Below, in pieces: positions 12,228 through 22,765 of a stretch of DNA of 64,000 nucleotides. Each line of letters starts with the position of its first letter. The stretch's first letter is position 1. A program made the translations under genes and the position numbers. The stretch comes from Adiantum capillus-veneris. Its lineage: Eukaryota; Streptophyta; Polypodiopsida; Polypodiales; Pteridaceae. Under the pieces are notes generated by a model. That model was not told the DNA's origin. It saw nothing but the letters and a program-made list of their open reading frames with translations, and searched no databases. The stretch lies in contig CM043944.1 of the NCBI GenBank assembly GCA_014529385.2, positions 69,858,895-69,922,894 on the forward strand, written 5' to 3'.

Positions 12228-12998
12228 CTAAATATTATACTTAGATATGCATATGTACATTATAGGAAATATAATTATGTATCTAAAAAGTTGCAAGATA
12301 GATCTTGTAGCATGCCTTTGTGCTGGGGCCATATTACGCTGATATATGTACATGGGTTGTCCTTGTGGTTTTATAGGCACATATTGAACATTTCCATCAT
12401 ACTTTGGTCGGTAATAGCACTCATTGATCTCATGGTTAGTCCACTTACCCTCGATGGCACGCCATCTTTGTGGCCTAATTGGTTGTCCTTGTTGAGGTAT
12501 CCCTTTCCATGTTCCTCTCATAGGTGCTTTTTGCATATTATTCATCATTTCGTTCATCCTTTTGAGCATGTCTTCTATGGCTATAAGTGGTGTTGCAGTA
12601 GTCGTTCCCACTTATGTTGGTTTTGTGGATGTTGTTTTATCACTCTCAGTATCCTTAGGAATTTCTTCTACATTGAAAATATCACAATTGTCTTCCAAGT
12701 CAATTGCATTTCATACACACTCTTCTAGGGTCATATACTTCTTGCTATACAGTATATCCTGAAGTTCTTTGTTGAGCAATCCTTCTAGAAATAATGACAC
12801 TAATCATTCTTTTTCTAGTATTTCTAAATGGGCATCTTGTAATGTATTGCTTCATCATAGTTGCACAATCCCTAATCAACTCACCTTGTTTTTGTTTGAA
12901 GCTATGATTTGAGCTACTGTATTATGTTTGCTCCCAGTTTTGGAACATGCAGCTACAAATCCCTAAGCTAATGTATTTAATCCATGATTGACCTTGGT
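12228..12998 (-). pseudogene. gag: Downstream half of a gypsy gag split by the chromovirus
   Basis: Read right to left: QSWIKYI near 12960-12990, then broken frames with LFLEGLLNKELQDILYSKKYM (about 12700-12790), LEECV and LEDNCDIFNVEE. A frame from 12611 follows (MLKRMNEMMNNMQKAPMRGTW), then a proline/glutamine-rich tail. This is gag-like (an LFLEGL-type capsid helix and a basic, Q/P-rich C-terminus). The frame joins smoothly to the gag half ending at 26137: IFND on the right side continues as QGQSW on the left when the chromovirus is removed. Several stops and frameshifts show decay. Confidence 0.6.
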
Positions 12999-13016
12999 GG
13001 AATGATTGACCTTGGT

Positions 13017-13350
13017 GGAATCTAATTCTTTTAAATGATTTTCTCATGTTAAATTGATCATTTAATATGGGGAAGTACCAGGGGAGAAAAAAAACTAGAA
13101 TACTGATTAAGCTGGCAGACCGGCCACAGTAGGGATCCAAAGGAGGGAAAATAGGGATCCAAAGAATGGGCTTCAAAGACCTTACGGTACAGCCCATCAA
13201 GACTTCCAAAATGCTAAGGTTCCAAAATTCAATGTAAAGTCCAATGGTCCAACCTTAGGGAAATTCGATGCCTTTGTGAAGACCTAAAAAGTCTTTGCAA
13301 ATCCCTAGATAGGAGGGGGCAAGCCCTTTTAGTAGGGGATGAGAGAGAAA

Positions 13351-13382
<32 letters not shown>

Positions 13383-13849
13383 GGCTCCCTTTACACAAAG
13401 GGAATAGGGGACACTTGTCAGTTCCCTAGGCCAGTTGCCCCCAAGATGCATTCAATTCCTATTGGATGGCCATAGAGGTGGACCAATGAGAATTAGGCTA
13501 AAGTACATTCAGTTTCATTTTAAAACACTTGATAAAAGAATTGATATAAATTAAGCTCTCTAGAAGACTATTGAACAGTCTCCCAACGGGTCCAATGAGC
13601 ATTCAGCAGCCCAATGTCTTGCCTGATTCCTATTGGCCGAAAGACAAAGGGGTCCAACGAGAGTTTAATTGTTTTAATTAAATACCTAAAGCTCTCACAA
13701 AAGGAGAAAGGGGGACACATGTCAAAAGGCTATCACTTATGCTTCTCAATTATCATTGGCTAAGCTTTGCAGGGTCCAATGGGATGCCAGCATGAGTAAA
13801 ATGCAAGAGGCGTCGACCAAGAGAGAGGGGGCTGATTTTGGCAAGGCAT

Positions 13850-13900
<51 letters not shown>

Positions 13901-14590
13901 CACACAATCTCATGTGTGAAGCAAGAAGACTCTCTCTCCTTCTCAAGCTTTAATGGAAAGCTCATCATCTACTCCAAGCTTGTGAGAAGGGAGGCCTACA
14001 CCAAAAACTCTTGGCTTTGTGATGCAAATCCAACCAAGAGCCAAGCTCCAATGCATGCTCATCTCCTCTACCATGCTAATTACTAAGCTATGCTAAGCTA
14101 TTATGAGTGATTATGAGAGGAGATATACTTCTTTCTCGTAAGAATACTCCTTTTTCCTCTCGATCTACTCTCATACCCGGCTAGCTCTCACCATCTTCGA
14201 AGGTGTGTGAGGTCTTGGGTCTGAGACCGTGAGGGAATTGATGTTGTGTTTTATAAGTGTGTGCATGGTGCTTGAAGCTTCCATCTTCATTGCACCAGCA
14301 AGTTATTGAAGGAACACAAATTTTTGTATTGTAAAATGTCTCACTTGATGGGGGAACCCTATAATACAAAGCCTTTTAAAGAGGGGACCAGCCTTATGTA
14401 ATTCTGGTCCTCAACTATTGTCAATAGCTTAATTTCTCTCTCTTTTGAAGTATTGCTCATGCCTATCTAACTAGGTGTTATGCTTTCTTTTGCTCTCTCC
14501 ATCCAAGCACTCTTGCTATGCCCATTAGGAATCTAATCTAATGAAATGCTCATTATGTTTATGCTATTTTCCGCTATACACAAGTTACTA
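13017..14590 (+). repeat. 5' LTR of the chromovirus
   Basis: Matches 24610-26134 along its length (for example the shared stretches around CTGGCAGACCGGCCACAG and GTCTGAGACCGTGAGGG). It contains two AC microsatellites (about 13352-13377 and 13854-13897), both longer than in the 3' copy. The left border is blurred: the TGTCATAAC start seen in the 3' copy is absent here. Confidence 0.88.
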
Positions 14591-14598
14591 TGTTGCAT

Positions 14599-14610
14599 TG
14601 GTATCAGAGC
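14599..14610 (+). other. Primer-binding site (initiator tRNA-Met)
   Basis: TGGTATCAGAGC, the standard plant LTR-retrotransposon PBS, lies a few bases after the end of the 5' LTR homology. Confidence 0.93.
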
Positions 14611-14982
14611 ACAAGGTTTCTCTTTTCTTGCTCAAGAAGGGAGGTCCTCAAGCTAGCTATAAATTGTTGGTATTATTAATTGCAATTGAGTAAGTAGAAT
14701 AGGGATTTTTAAGCCTTGCAGTGTGCCTATTTCATGCACATAACAAGGCATCGCCGTCGAGAGCTATGGTCTTAATAGTGGAGTCCTACAGGGCTAGCCT
14801 ACGGCTTAACCACTATTGAGCTATTAGAAGCTTGACAGGAGTCGGTACTGACCCTCTCTTCTATTCCTTGCAATTAATGATATTCAATCCATGGGTACAG
14901 GAGCTTGAGTGCCTTTCTAAAGGGGTAAATAGGAGTAGCAATCAGGGCTTGAAGTGCCAAAGTACACCTAAAAGTTGCTAGA

Positions 14983-16485
14983 ATGGCTGACAATAGTAAA
15001 GAGAGTGAAATTAATGTTGATAGCTTCAATTTTGCTAATGAGCAGGCTACTAATGATGCCCCTATGCTTGTTAAGTACCTTGTTTCTATGCTTCAACAAG
15101 CCATGGGCAATCCATCCCTCCAAAGTGAAGTGCAACGGTAGCTTTGTGCTCATGGGATTCTCCAAACTCCCCACCAAGAAGAGAGATTGCCTATGAACCC
15201 TCCTTGTGAGGCTTCCAAAAGAGGCCTCTCTCCGATTCAGGAAGAAAAAGAGGATCTGTATGAAGGGCTCAAAAATCTACTACTTGACAATGCATCTCCT
15301 TCCCAAAAGAGAACTCAAGAGTCCCCACCAAAAGAACGAGAAAGAAGTGAGTCTCCTGCCACCTCGGCGGCGATGGGTCCACGAAGACGGCGGGCAAAAC
15401 GCTCTCCATCACCCCCTAAACGGAGAAAACCATCGCACGCTTCTCCACACCATAATGCAAAGAGGGATGACAAAAAACAAGAGAAGAAAAAGGTGAAAAA
15501 TAGGTCACCCTCTTGTCCATCTTCTTCATCCTCTTCCTCTTATGAAGAAAGTGATGGTGCAGACAAGGAGGAACAAGGCAAGAAAAAGGTGAGAAAGAGG
15601 TCACCCTCTTCTCCATCTTTTTCAAATTCCTCATCTTCTGAAGAAAGCGATAGTGAAACTTTTGAACCACTAAAAAGAAGAGGCTATAGAAAATCCTATG
15701 CTGCGTGGAAGAGATCGTCCAAGCTCAAGAAATTCAAAGAGGGAGGAAATAGCATCTCTTTTCTTACCTACGATGGCATCGTTGGTGCTACGGACAAAGT
15801 CTTGGCCTTCATTCAACAATTCGATGTGGCTTTTGGATATGAGTGCTTCACGGAGTCCTTAAGCTACTCCATGTAGCTATGCATTTTCAAAAGTCCGCGA
15901 GGCAATTGTGGTCTAGCCTACAGGCAAACGGTGAAGCTCCACAAACATGGAAAGCTTAAAGAGCTTCCATCATGAAGCAAATTTTGGCCACCGATGCCAA
16001 AGACGAAGTACTCACCAAATGGCAAAGCTTGAAGGCTTAGCTCTCTCCCTACGAATCCATTCACAAATATGTAGACAAGTTTTGGGACTTACATCTCAAA
16101 GCCACTGTCTTCAAAAAGATGGATTTTGGAGAGCAAAAACAACAATTTTAAGCAGGCTTAACTGAAGATATGGCGGAGTATGTCAACTCCCAAAGGCCAT
16201 GCACCATATATGCGGTCATACACCATACCATGGTGGCTTCACGAATAAACTTCCAAACAGGGGCTAAGAGAAATCTTGACCCACGAAGAACAAGGATTGT
16301 AACAATGAGCCTAAGGGAAAGGACAATGTCCAAAAGTCTCCTAAAGGAAACGCCAACAACAACAAAGCTAAGGAGAAGGGAGTTTATAAAGGCAAAATAA
16401 ACTCTCTCATGAAGATCTTGAGCATTATCGTAAAGATAACCACTGTTTCAAGTGCGGGGAGCAAGGGCATGCTTATCATGCTTGC
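14983..16485 (+). pseudogene. gag: Chromovirus gag with RS/acidic-serine repeats and zinc knuckle
   Basis: The probable start is ATG 14983 (MADNSKESEINVDSF). An amber stop at 15139-15141 is followed by in-frame continuation to 15876. The N-terminal half is unusual for gag: an arginine/serine-rich stretch (RRRAKRSPSPPKRRKPS) and then two related repeats, each a basic part (KKKVKNRSPS / KKKVRKRSPS) followed by poly-Ser and acidic residues. The capsid-like part starts at ISFLTYDGIVG...VLAFIQQFDVAF near 15760. After 15876 the frame is broken repeatedly up to the CCHC knuckle (CFKCGEQGHAYHAC, 16444-16485). I infer an RNA-binding gag in which an SR-like arm was added or expanded. Confidence 0.75.
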
Positions 16486-16524
16486 CCCCACAAGGATACA
16501 TGAAACAAGCCTCCTAGAGCTACC

Positions 16525-18438
16525 TTGGTCAAAATCCAAGAAGAGGAAGCTCACCACAAAGGATCTCCTCTATGCCATGCCTGGGGAAAGGTAAGAGAAC
16601 ATGATGCTTTTATTCTCTTTGACCCTGGTCCTACTCACAATTTCATATCCACAGAGTTGGCCACCAAGCTAGGCATCCAAGCCCTTGAGATGGGAAATGA
16701 CCTACCCACCGATGGTGTTTTCAAGGGGCAAGAAGATTCAGTCACTCCCTTAATTCGGAAATTGAGGCCATGTCCAAAGCTATGTGGACAAAGAGGACTT
16801 CTTTATCTCTCCTCTCAAGCACGAGGATGTAATCCTAGGGGCACCATGGTTTGATGCATGGCTGCCAATGTTACATTCCCTAAAAGAAAATGTACTTTAG
16901 GTTTAGGGAAAAAGATATGTATATAGATGCTACGGAGTTGAGTAGTACCATACCCATTGTACATACACAAGCTTTCAATAAGTCAATAAAGAGCTCTATT
17001 TCAGTGTACATGATTTTTGTTAAAGATTCTCAAAATGAACCTAATGCTTTAGCAAAAGAAAATATAAACAATCGCAAGGAATTAGAGTTATCAAAATTTC
17101 TCAAGGGATTTCAAGATTTTTTTATTGGGTTGACGACATCCCTTATGAACTACCTCCTAAATGAGGCAATGATGACCATGCAATTGAACTTCTTCTAGGA
17201 AGTTCATCGCCTAATAAACCTCCTTATAGAGTTTCTCAAGCTCAACAAAAAGAGATTATGTGGCAAGTGCATGAGTTAGTTGAGAAGGGCATGGTTAGGC
17301 CTAGCTCATCTCCATTTTGTTCACATGTGTTATTAGTGCAAAAGAAAGACAGCACATATCGCATGTGTGTCAACTATAGAGCACTAAACAGGATCACTAT
17401 CAAAAATAGGTTTCCCGTTCCACGGGTAGAAGACCTATTTGATAAGCTACAAGGGTCGACCTACTTCAGTAGGATTGACCTAAAAAGTGGCTACCATCAA
17501 ATAAGGATATTTGATCAAGACATTGTAAAGACCACATTTCGCACTACGTTTGGCCTTTACGAATACATTGTTATGCCTTTTTGCTTGAGCCAATGCACCA
17601 GCCACATTCAACCGCTTGATGGAGAAGCTATTCAGGCCTCATCAAACCTTTACAGGAGTGTTCTTTGATGATATCATCATCTACTCTAATTCACTAGATG
17701 AACACAAGCAACACCTCCAGGTAATATATCAAGTCTTACGAGACAATAAACTTTATATTAACCAAAAGAAAAGTGAGTTTTTCTTACAAGAGATTCAATA
17801 TTTAGGTCACATTATCTCTCAAGATGGCATCCAAATGGATCCATCAAAGTTAGAGGTAATAAAAGAATGGCCTAGTCCAAGGAATCTTCATGAACTAAGA
17901 AGCTTTATAGGTATGTGTGCATACTATAGACGCTTCATAGAAAAGTTCTCACAAATCACGGGACCATTACATGACCTAGCAAAGAAAACTGCCAGGTATA
18001 CATGGTCTACCAAGGAGAACATGCTTTCAAAAAGCTTAAAGAAAATCTTATTTAAACCTGTGCTTACACTATCGGATCTCAAGCCATTTGAGGTCCAATG
18101 TGACACTTGTGGTGATTGCCTTGGAGCTATTTTTCTCCAAGAAGGGCACGACATAGCCTATGAAAGTCGAAGGCTCGACCCTTTTGAGCAAGCTCTAGGC
18201 ATATATGAAAAGGAACTCCTCGCAGTTCTACATGCCTTAGACTCGTGGAAGCACTATTTACTTGGGGACTCCTTTCATTCTGCGAACGGATCACCAAAGC
18301 CTTAAGTACTTCATTACGCATACCAAACTCTCCGACAAACAAATGAGGTGGGCAAATTTCCTTTAGCAATTTCATTTTCATATTGCTCACATTGCTGGCA
18401 AGCATAATCAAGTAGCCGATGCCCTCTCGGGGGTTTCT
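16525..18438 (+). pseudogene. pol: Chromovirus protease, reverse transcriptase and RNase H
   Basis: The protease segment has LFDPGPTHNFIS at about 16615-16650. The catalytic Asp is kept, but the expected Ser/Thr and Ala of the D-S-G-A motif are both Pro, which should inactivate it. RT follows: KDSTYRMCVNYRALN, FSRIDLKSGYHQIR and, after a frameshift near 17610-17640, FFDDIIIYS (the catalytic DD). Then come the thumb and the gypsy connection (SFIGMCAYYRRFI). RNase H shows CLGAIFLQ, EKELLAVLHAL and, after a frameshift near 18265, a short stretch with LRTDHQSLKY and HNQVADALS. The sequence then meets the 18439 insertion. At least three frameshifts and several stops are visible. Confidence 0.85.
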
Positions 18439-18838
18439 AATCATCGAGCAAAAAAAACTGAGCAAAGATAAATCCGAGCAAATTGATACAAGATCAATAA
18501 TGGTGAAATAAAAAAATAATGCCATGTACATTACTTTCACTACCACAAATTTGACACCTAATTAACAAAAAATGAGATTTTAGAACCATTATAAAAATTG
18601 AATACTCGAGACAAGTAATCAATGTCATCATACTCGAAACATATATAATTCAATTCCATGTGGCATACCTAGCCTCCTCTCAAAAATAGCCCACCAAAAA
18701 TTTGGCACCTAGATATTGCAATAAAGTGAACACACAACCTTGTAAGACTACAATGCTATCCAAGAACCTCCTAAAGCATGAAACAACTCCACTTTTGTGA
18801 GCAAGCAAAAACAAGTGCCTAAAGCAAGCGAGAACAAG

Positions 18839-18840
<2 letters not shown>

Positions 18841-18899
<59 letters not shown>

Positions 18900-18900
18900 A
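18841..18900. repeat. Compound microsatellite (TC)n(AC)n
   Basis: TC units run directly into AC units, the same arrangement as 7728-7805. Confidence 0.97.
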
Positions 18901-18952
18901 TAGCTTCGTAGTGCAGCACCCTTGAGCGGCCCTCCCTTTCCTCTTGCCAGCT

Positions 18953-19017
18953 GGACACTAAAATGGTGGAGGAAATGAGTTGCCAGCTTGACACTAAAAT
19001 GGTGGAGGAAATGAGAT
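18953..19017. repeat. Tandem duplication of about 37 bp
   Basis: ACACTAAAATGGTGGAGGAA occurs twice, separated by a short GCCAGCTTG-containing spacer. Confidence 0.85.
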
Positions 19018-19575
19018 CCGGACACAATTTCTTGCCTAATGAGTCTATCGTGATCATTAAACAAAAGCGATACGACCTAGAGCCGATTGCAAGTTCTTTC
19101 TCACTAAAAAGGCCCAAGTCCCAAGTGCATTTTCCTGCACGATGCAGAGGTACAATCATGAAGCAACAATTTCTTAAAAGCTCCTATATTATGCATGCTC
19201 TCACTTATGAAAACACCTAAGGTCATAGGATATCCACGCTTGCCTCACTCACATACTGGCAATTCAAAGCTTCCAAAGCCTGCCAGGATCCTTTGCACCA
19301 GCATGTAAACAAGAGCATAGTTGTTTCTCCTATACATCGGCTTATGTGGCTGCAATCCAATGCCCCAGTCCCTTCAACCATGGAAGAAAAAATCCCTACC
19401 ATTGCTCGCCATCACATTGCAGGTGTTTTTGTATTGTCATCCGTTGTTGTAAACACCTCAACATCTTGTCGCCTCGCCCAAGAGGCGCACAATTGAATTA
19501 TATGCCTGTGGTGCTACTTTCTTTGCGTGTGGCACCGCATGCTACAACAGACTCCTGGTTTGCTTGACATTTTTT

Positions 19576-20046
19576 AAAGGAAAATTTTCAAAAGACCCCG
19601 AGTCTAACTTGTGAAAATTCCCAAAATACCCCTCAAATTTCAAAATTTCCCAAAATACCATTATATCTATTTTGGTTGGATTGTTTAAGATTTTCTACTC
19701 TTTATTCCATTTTGACAATTGAGATATGTTTTAATTGAGTGCTTAGCATGTAATTTGTCACAAATTACCTCGTAAAAAAAGGCAGTTATGTCTAAAAACA
19801 ATGAAGCAATATATCTCCAAGGCCTACATAACCAACTCAAATTCTAGTTTTAGCATCTTGTATTGATAGAAAATCAATCTTCTTACTAAAAGTTACAAAT
19901 TTTCTTATCTTTGGAAAACTTTTATCTAGCAAACAGGGTATTTTGGGAATTTTGGAAAATTTGAAGGGCATTTTGGGAATTTATGACGAAATATTGGGGG
20001 TGTTTTGGGAATTCTTGAAATTTGAGGGGTATTCCACAAATTGGAG
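19576..20046. mobile_element. MITE-like foldback segment
   Basis: The left part has repeated CCCAAAATACC and CCCCTCAAATTTC phrases. The right part has their complements (GGTATTTTGGGAATTTTGG, TTGAAATTTGAGGGGTATT), so the two ends can pair imperfectly over roughly 80-100 bases. No coding. Target duplication not resolved. Confidence 0.55.
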
Positions 20047-20110
20047 CCTATCTGTGCGTGACTCGCTGCAACCGTTTTAAAAAAAATAGATGACCCTACC
20101 GGCCCTCATG

Positions 20111-20190
20111 ACCCTACCCCTCCCTGATCTATTGCTGTAACCAGTCCGCGGACTGGTTGCAGCTATAGACCAAGGAGGGGAAGGTAGGGT
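20111..20190. repeat. Strong inverted repeat with perfect 20-bp palindromic centre
   Basis: The centre AACCAGTCCGCGGACTGGTT (20139-20158) is a perfect palindrome. The flanking arms ACCCTACCCC...CTATTGCTG and CAGCTATAG...AGGTAGGGT pair imperfectly, giving an ~80-bp hairpin. Confidence 0.9.
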
Positions 20191-20325
20191 GATTTCTTTT
20201 GTTATTTTGGTTTTCATGGCGGTGACACCAAGGTTTGCGAACTCCATGGCTCAGCTTACGTTCTGCATGAAGCAGAGCACTAAGAACAGTAGGGTCACTA
20301 GCAGCTCAGACATGCGAGGGTTTGT

Positions 20326-20334
20326 GTGCGCACG

Positions 20335-20371
<37 letters not shown>
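20326..20371. repeat. (CG)n followed by (AG)n
   Basis: Alternating CG for about 20 bases and then AG for about 20 bases. The CG part is a classic Z-DNA-prone sequence. Confidence 0.95.
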
Positions 20372-20652
20372 CACCTGCAGCTGCACGTGCTGGGCATGGG
20401 TATTCTTGTTTGCTGTTGTTGGTAGCTGACTTATGTCCCGTAAGAGTGTTTTACGACCGGTAAAGCTCTGCTAGCAGTATGCCCTTCAGCTGCCATACCT
20501 TATATGACAAACCCGCCGGCTTGACTTCTCTATGCGCTTCTTGCAGAATGCATGATGGATGTGGAGACGCCACCATCGTGCATCAGGTCATATGAGAGAT
20601 GCTTCCCTTAATTAGAGTCAAGCCCTACTGCATTGTATAGCGTGAACCTGCT

Positions 20653-20684
20653 GGAACCGTTCCGCGCCGGCGCGGACCGGTTCC
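20653..20684. repeat. GC-rich 32-bp near-palindrome
   Basis: GGAACCGTTCCGCGCC is followed at once by GGCGCGGACCGGTTCC. The second half is the reverse complement of the first with one mismatch. Confidence 0.92.
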
Positions 20685-22765
20685 GACACGTGTCACAATG
20701 CCAGAAAAATTCCCAGCTCTTGGCCTGCGCCTTCCTTTGCACACTGCTTCGGTGCGATCGTGCCCATCAGTCCACCGTGGACGTCGTCCGGAGAGAGGGT
20801 TTTGCTCGCTTGCATTAATCACAGGAGGATTGGGCTGGACGACTTTGAGGATGAAGAGCAAGTGTGTGGCTTGTATTCACAATGCTTGTATAATGAGCAG
20901 CATGCAGGGAGAGGAGGCTGAGGCAGCATAAAGCTGGGCAAGCTGCAGTACTCTTCTTTCAACGAAAAGATATCGCCATAGAGGGTGCATGTGTCTAAGG
21001 GGAAGCAAGAGACAGAGAGGAAGGGACGCAAAAATCAAGGCAGCAAGCAGAGGGAGTGGTCGAAGGTTGCGTGAGAGATGGAGGAGTATAGTTATGAAGG
21101 GCAGCAAAAGTAGATCGTTGAAGGGGATCAAGACCAAAGAGAAAGAGTAAGAGGGAGAATTAGCAGGAGTTGAGAAGTACTACTTGAATAGAAGCAAAAC
21201 CCATGTCAATGTGCCAAAAGTTTGAAGGACCGATATTTGAATGAATGTGTTTAATCATGAAAAATGCATAGGCAGGGCAAGGGACTGATTGCAAAAACAG
21301 AGGGTTCGGTGTCATATGCACATGAGTCAAATCTACTTTGAAGATACAATTGAAGATCATGTTTTTTTGAAACCAATCTTAATGTTAATAAGACAAGTGA
21401 CTTGTTGTACATGCTACAATGATGCCGCAACCTAGGGCACCCACAAAAAGTAGCCAAATTTTTGCACTGAGAATGGACATACATAACATGATCATTGCTA
21501 GTCAGCATATTGAAAAGGATGTGAAAGACTAGGTGTGTTTGCATGTAGGACAGGTACATTAAAGTTAATGTTTGCAAGCCCAGAAAGAATGAGGAAGTTG
21601 ATCACTGCTCGTCCAAGCTCCCTCAACGTCAACTTCTATTGCCAGCCCGCAAAACATAGCACTTGGCCCTGTGTCCCATGAAAAAAGAACATGTTGATCA
21701 GTCTATATATGGAAATGTATTCCAAGTGGATAATACAAGTGAAAAGTGCTAGAACAATAGACGGTAGGTGCATGACCTCACCTTGTCACAAGCATCGGCA
21801 ACTCTATCGTAACAGTCCCACGCTAACATGGAATAGTTATGCATCCGTTGGCTATTTCTTTTGTTACGTGATTGAAGGGATTGGGGCTTTTTTTTGTTCC
21901 ATCTAATAAATTTCTCTCTTTAATGTTATGAATGTTTGATGTCATGAATGCAACAGCTTGTCTTCTTTCTTGATGATTTTGTTGATAAGTACAGTGACAA
22001 TAGTTTTTCTGGTTTGAATTTTTTTCAGAGCTCCCAAATAGCTAGCAAGTGGTAATCACAACTGGTAAGGTGAGTTTGAAGATAGAGGCAATGGAAGGAA
22101 GGAAAAACTTAAATATTCTTTTATAATGATATTGTAGATATAGATTCCTCAATATTTAACAACGTCTTGAAATTGATTAGTTTTTCATGTTAAAAAAATC
22201 ACTAACTCAAGCAATGTCGTGTAGTTGCATTGTGTGATTAGGATTATTTTATTTGTGACATAAAGGTGCCCTACTCTCAAATGTTTTTGTTGTTATCTCC
22301 TCATAAGAATGAAGATATGATGTTATTTTTTTATCACGGCTTACTCGTAGCTAGACTTTTACCTCATGATTGCCTTTCAACATAGAATGGGTGTGTTGAT
22401 TACAATGAGTGTATTGATTACATGATAAATGACATTGTGTAAAATACGAATATTAGTAGTGATTGTGCAGTGATTAGGAGAGCCTCTCAAAGAAAAGGAT
22501 GAGGGTCTTGGGCTCACGATTCTCTACGTAGTGAGATCAAGTGTGCTCTGTGTTAGTCATCACAGGGGACTTTTATGACAATGATCTTTGTGGTGATGAG
22601 AGGGAGAACAAAACATTGGAAAACTCGCTTGCACTTTTGCAATTCTCTCTAAATAATAAACAATGTCTAAAGGGACTTGCTCGGTTATTTCATTGCTCGG
22701 AAATACTCGCACGCCAATTTGTATAACCCGCACTCTCAAGACGGCCACGAGTGAATGCAATTTCC

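Larger units (their letters stand above)
18439..22760. mobile_element. 4.3-kb non-coding insertion inside the chromovirus, class unknown
   Basis: The chromovirus frame stops after ADALSGVS at 18438 and resumes as IATHND near 22766. TTTCT (18434-18438) and TTTCC (22761-22765) could be a 5-bp target duplication with one mismatch. The left end holds CGAGCAA / TGAGCAA / CGAGCAA within 18444-18481. The right end holds the inverse, TTGCTCG-type motifs, at about 22676-22700. Such inverted subterminal motif clusters are typical of DNA transposons, but I found no clear terminal inverted repeat and no transposase. The interior has microsatellites, a foldback element and two strong palindromes (listed separately). 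It may be a non-autonomous DNA transposon or a composite of several insertions. Confidence 0.5.

Noticed and set aside
13746-13953. Open frames rich in CVCVCV or HTHTHT in AC tracts
   Set aside because: Low-complexity translation of a microsatellite inside an LTR.
18539-18560. CACTACCACAAATT resembling a CACTA transposon end
   Set aside because: No matching inverted end on the right side of the insertion.
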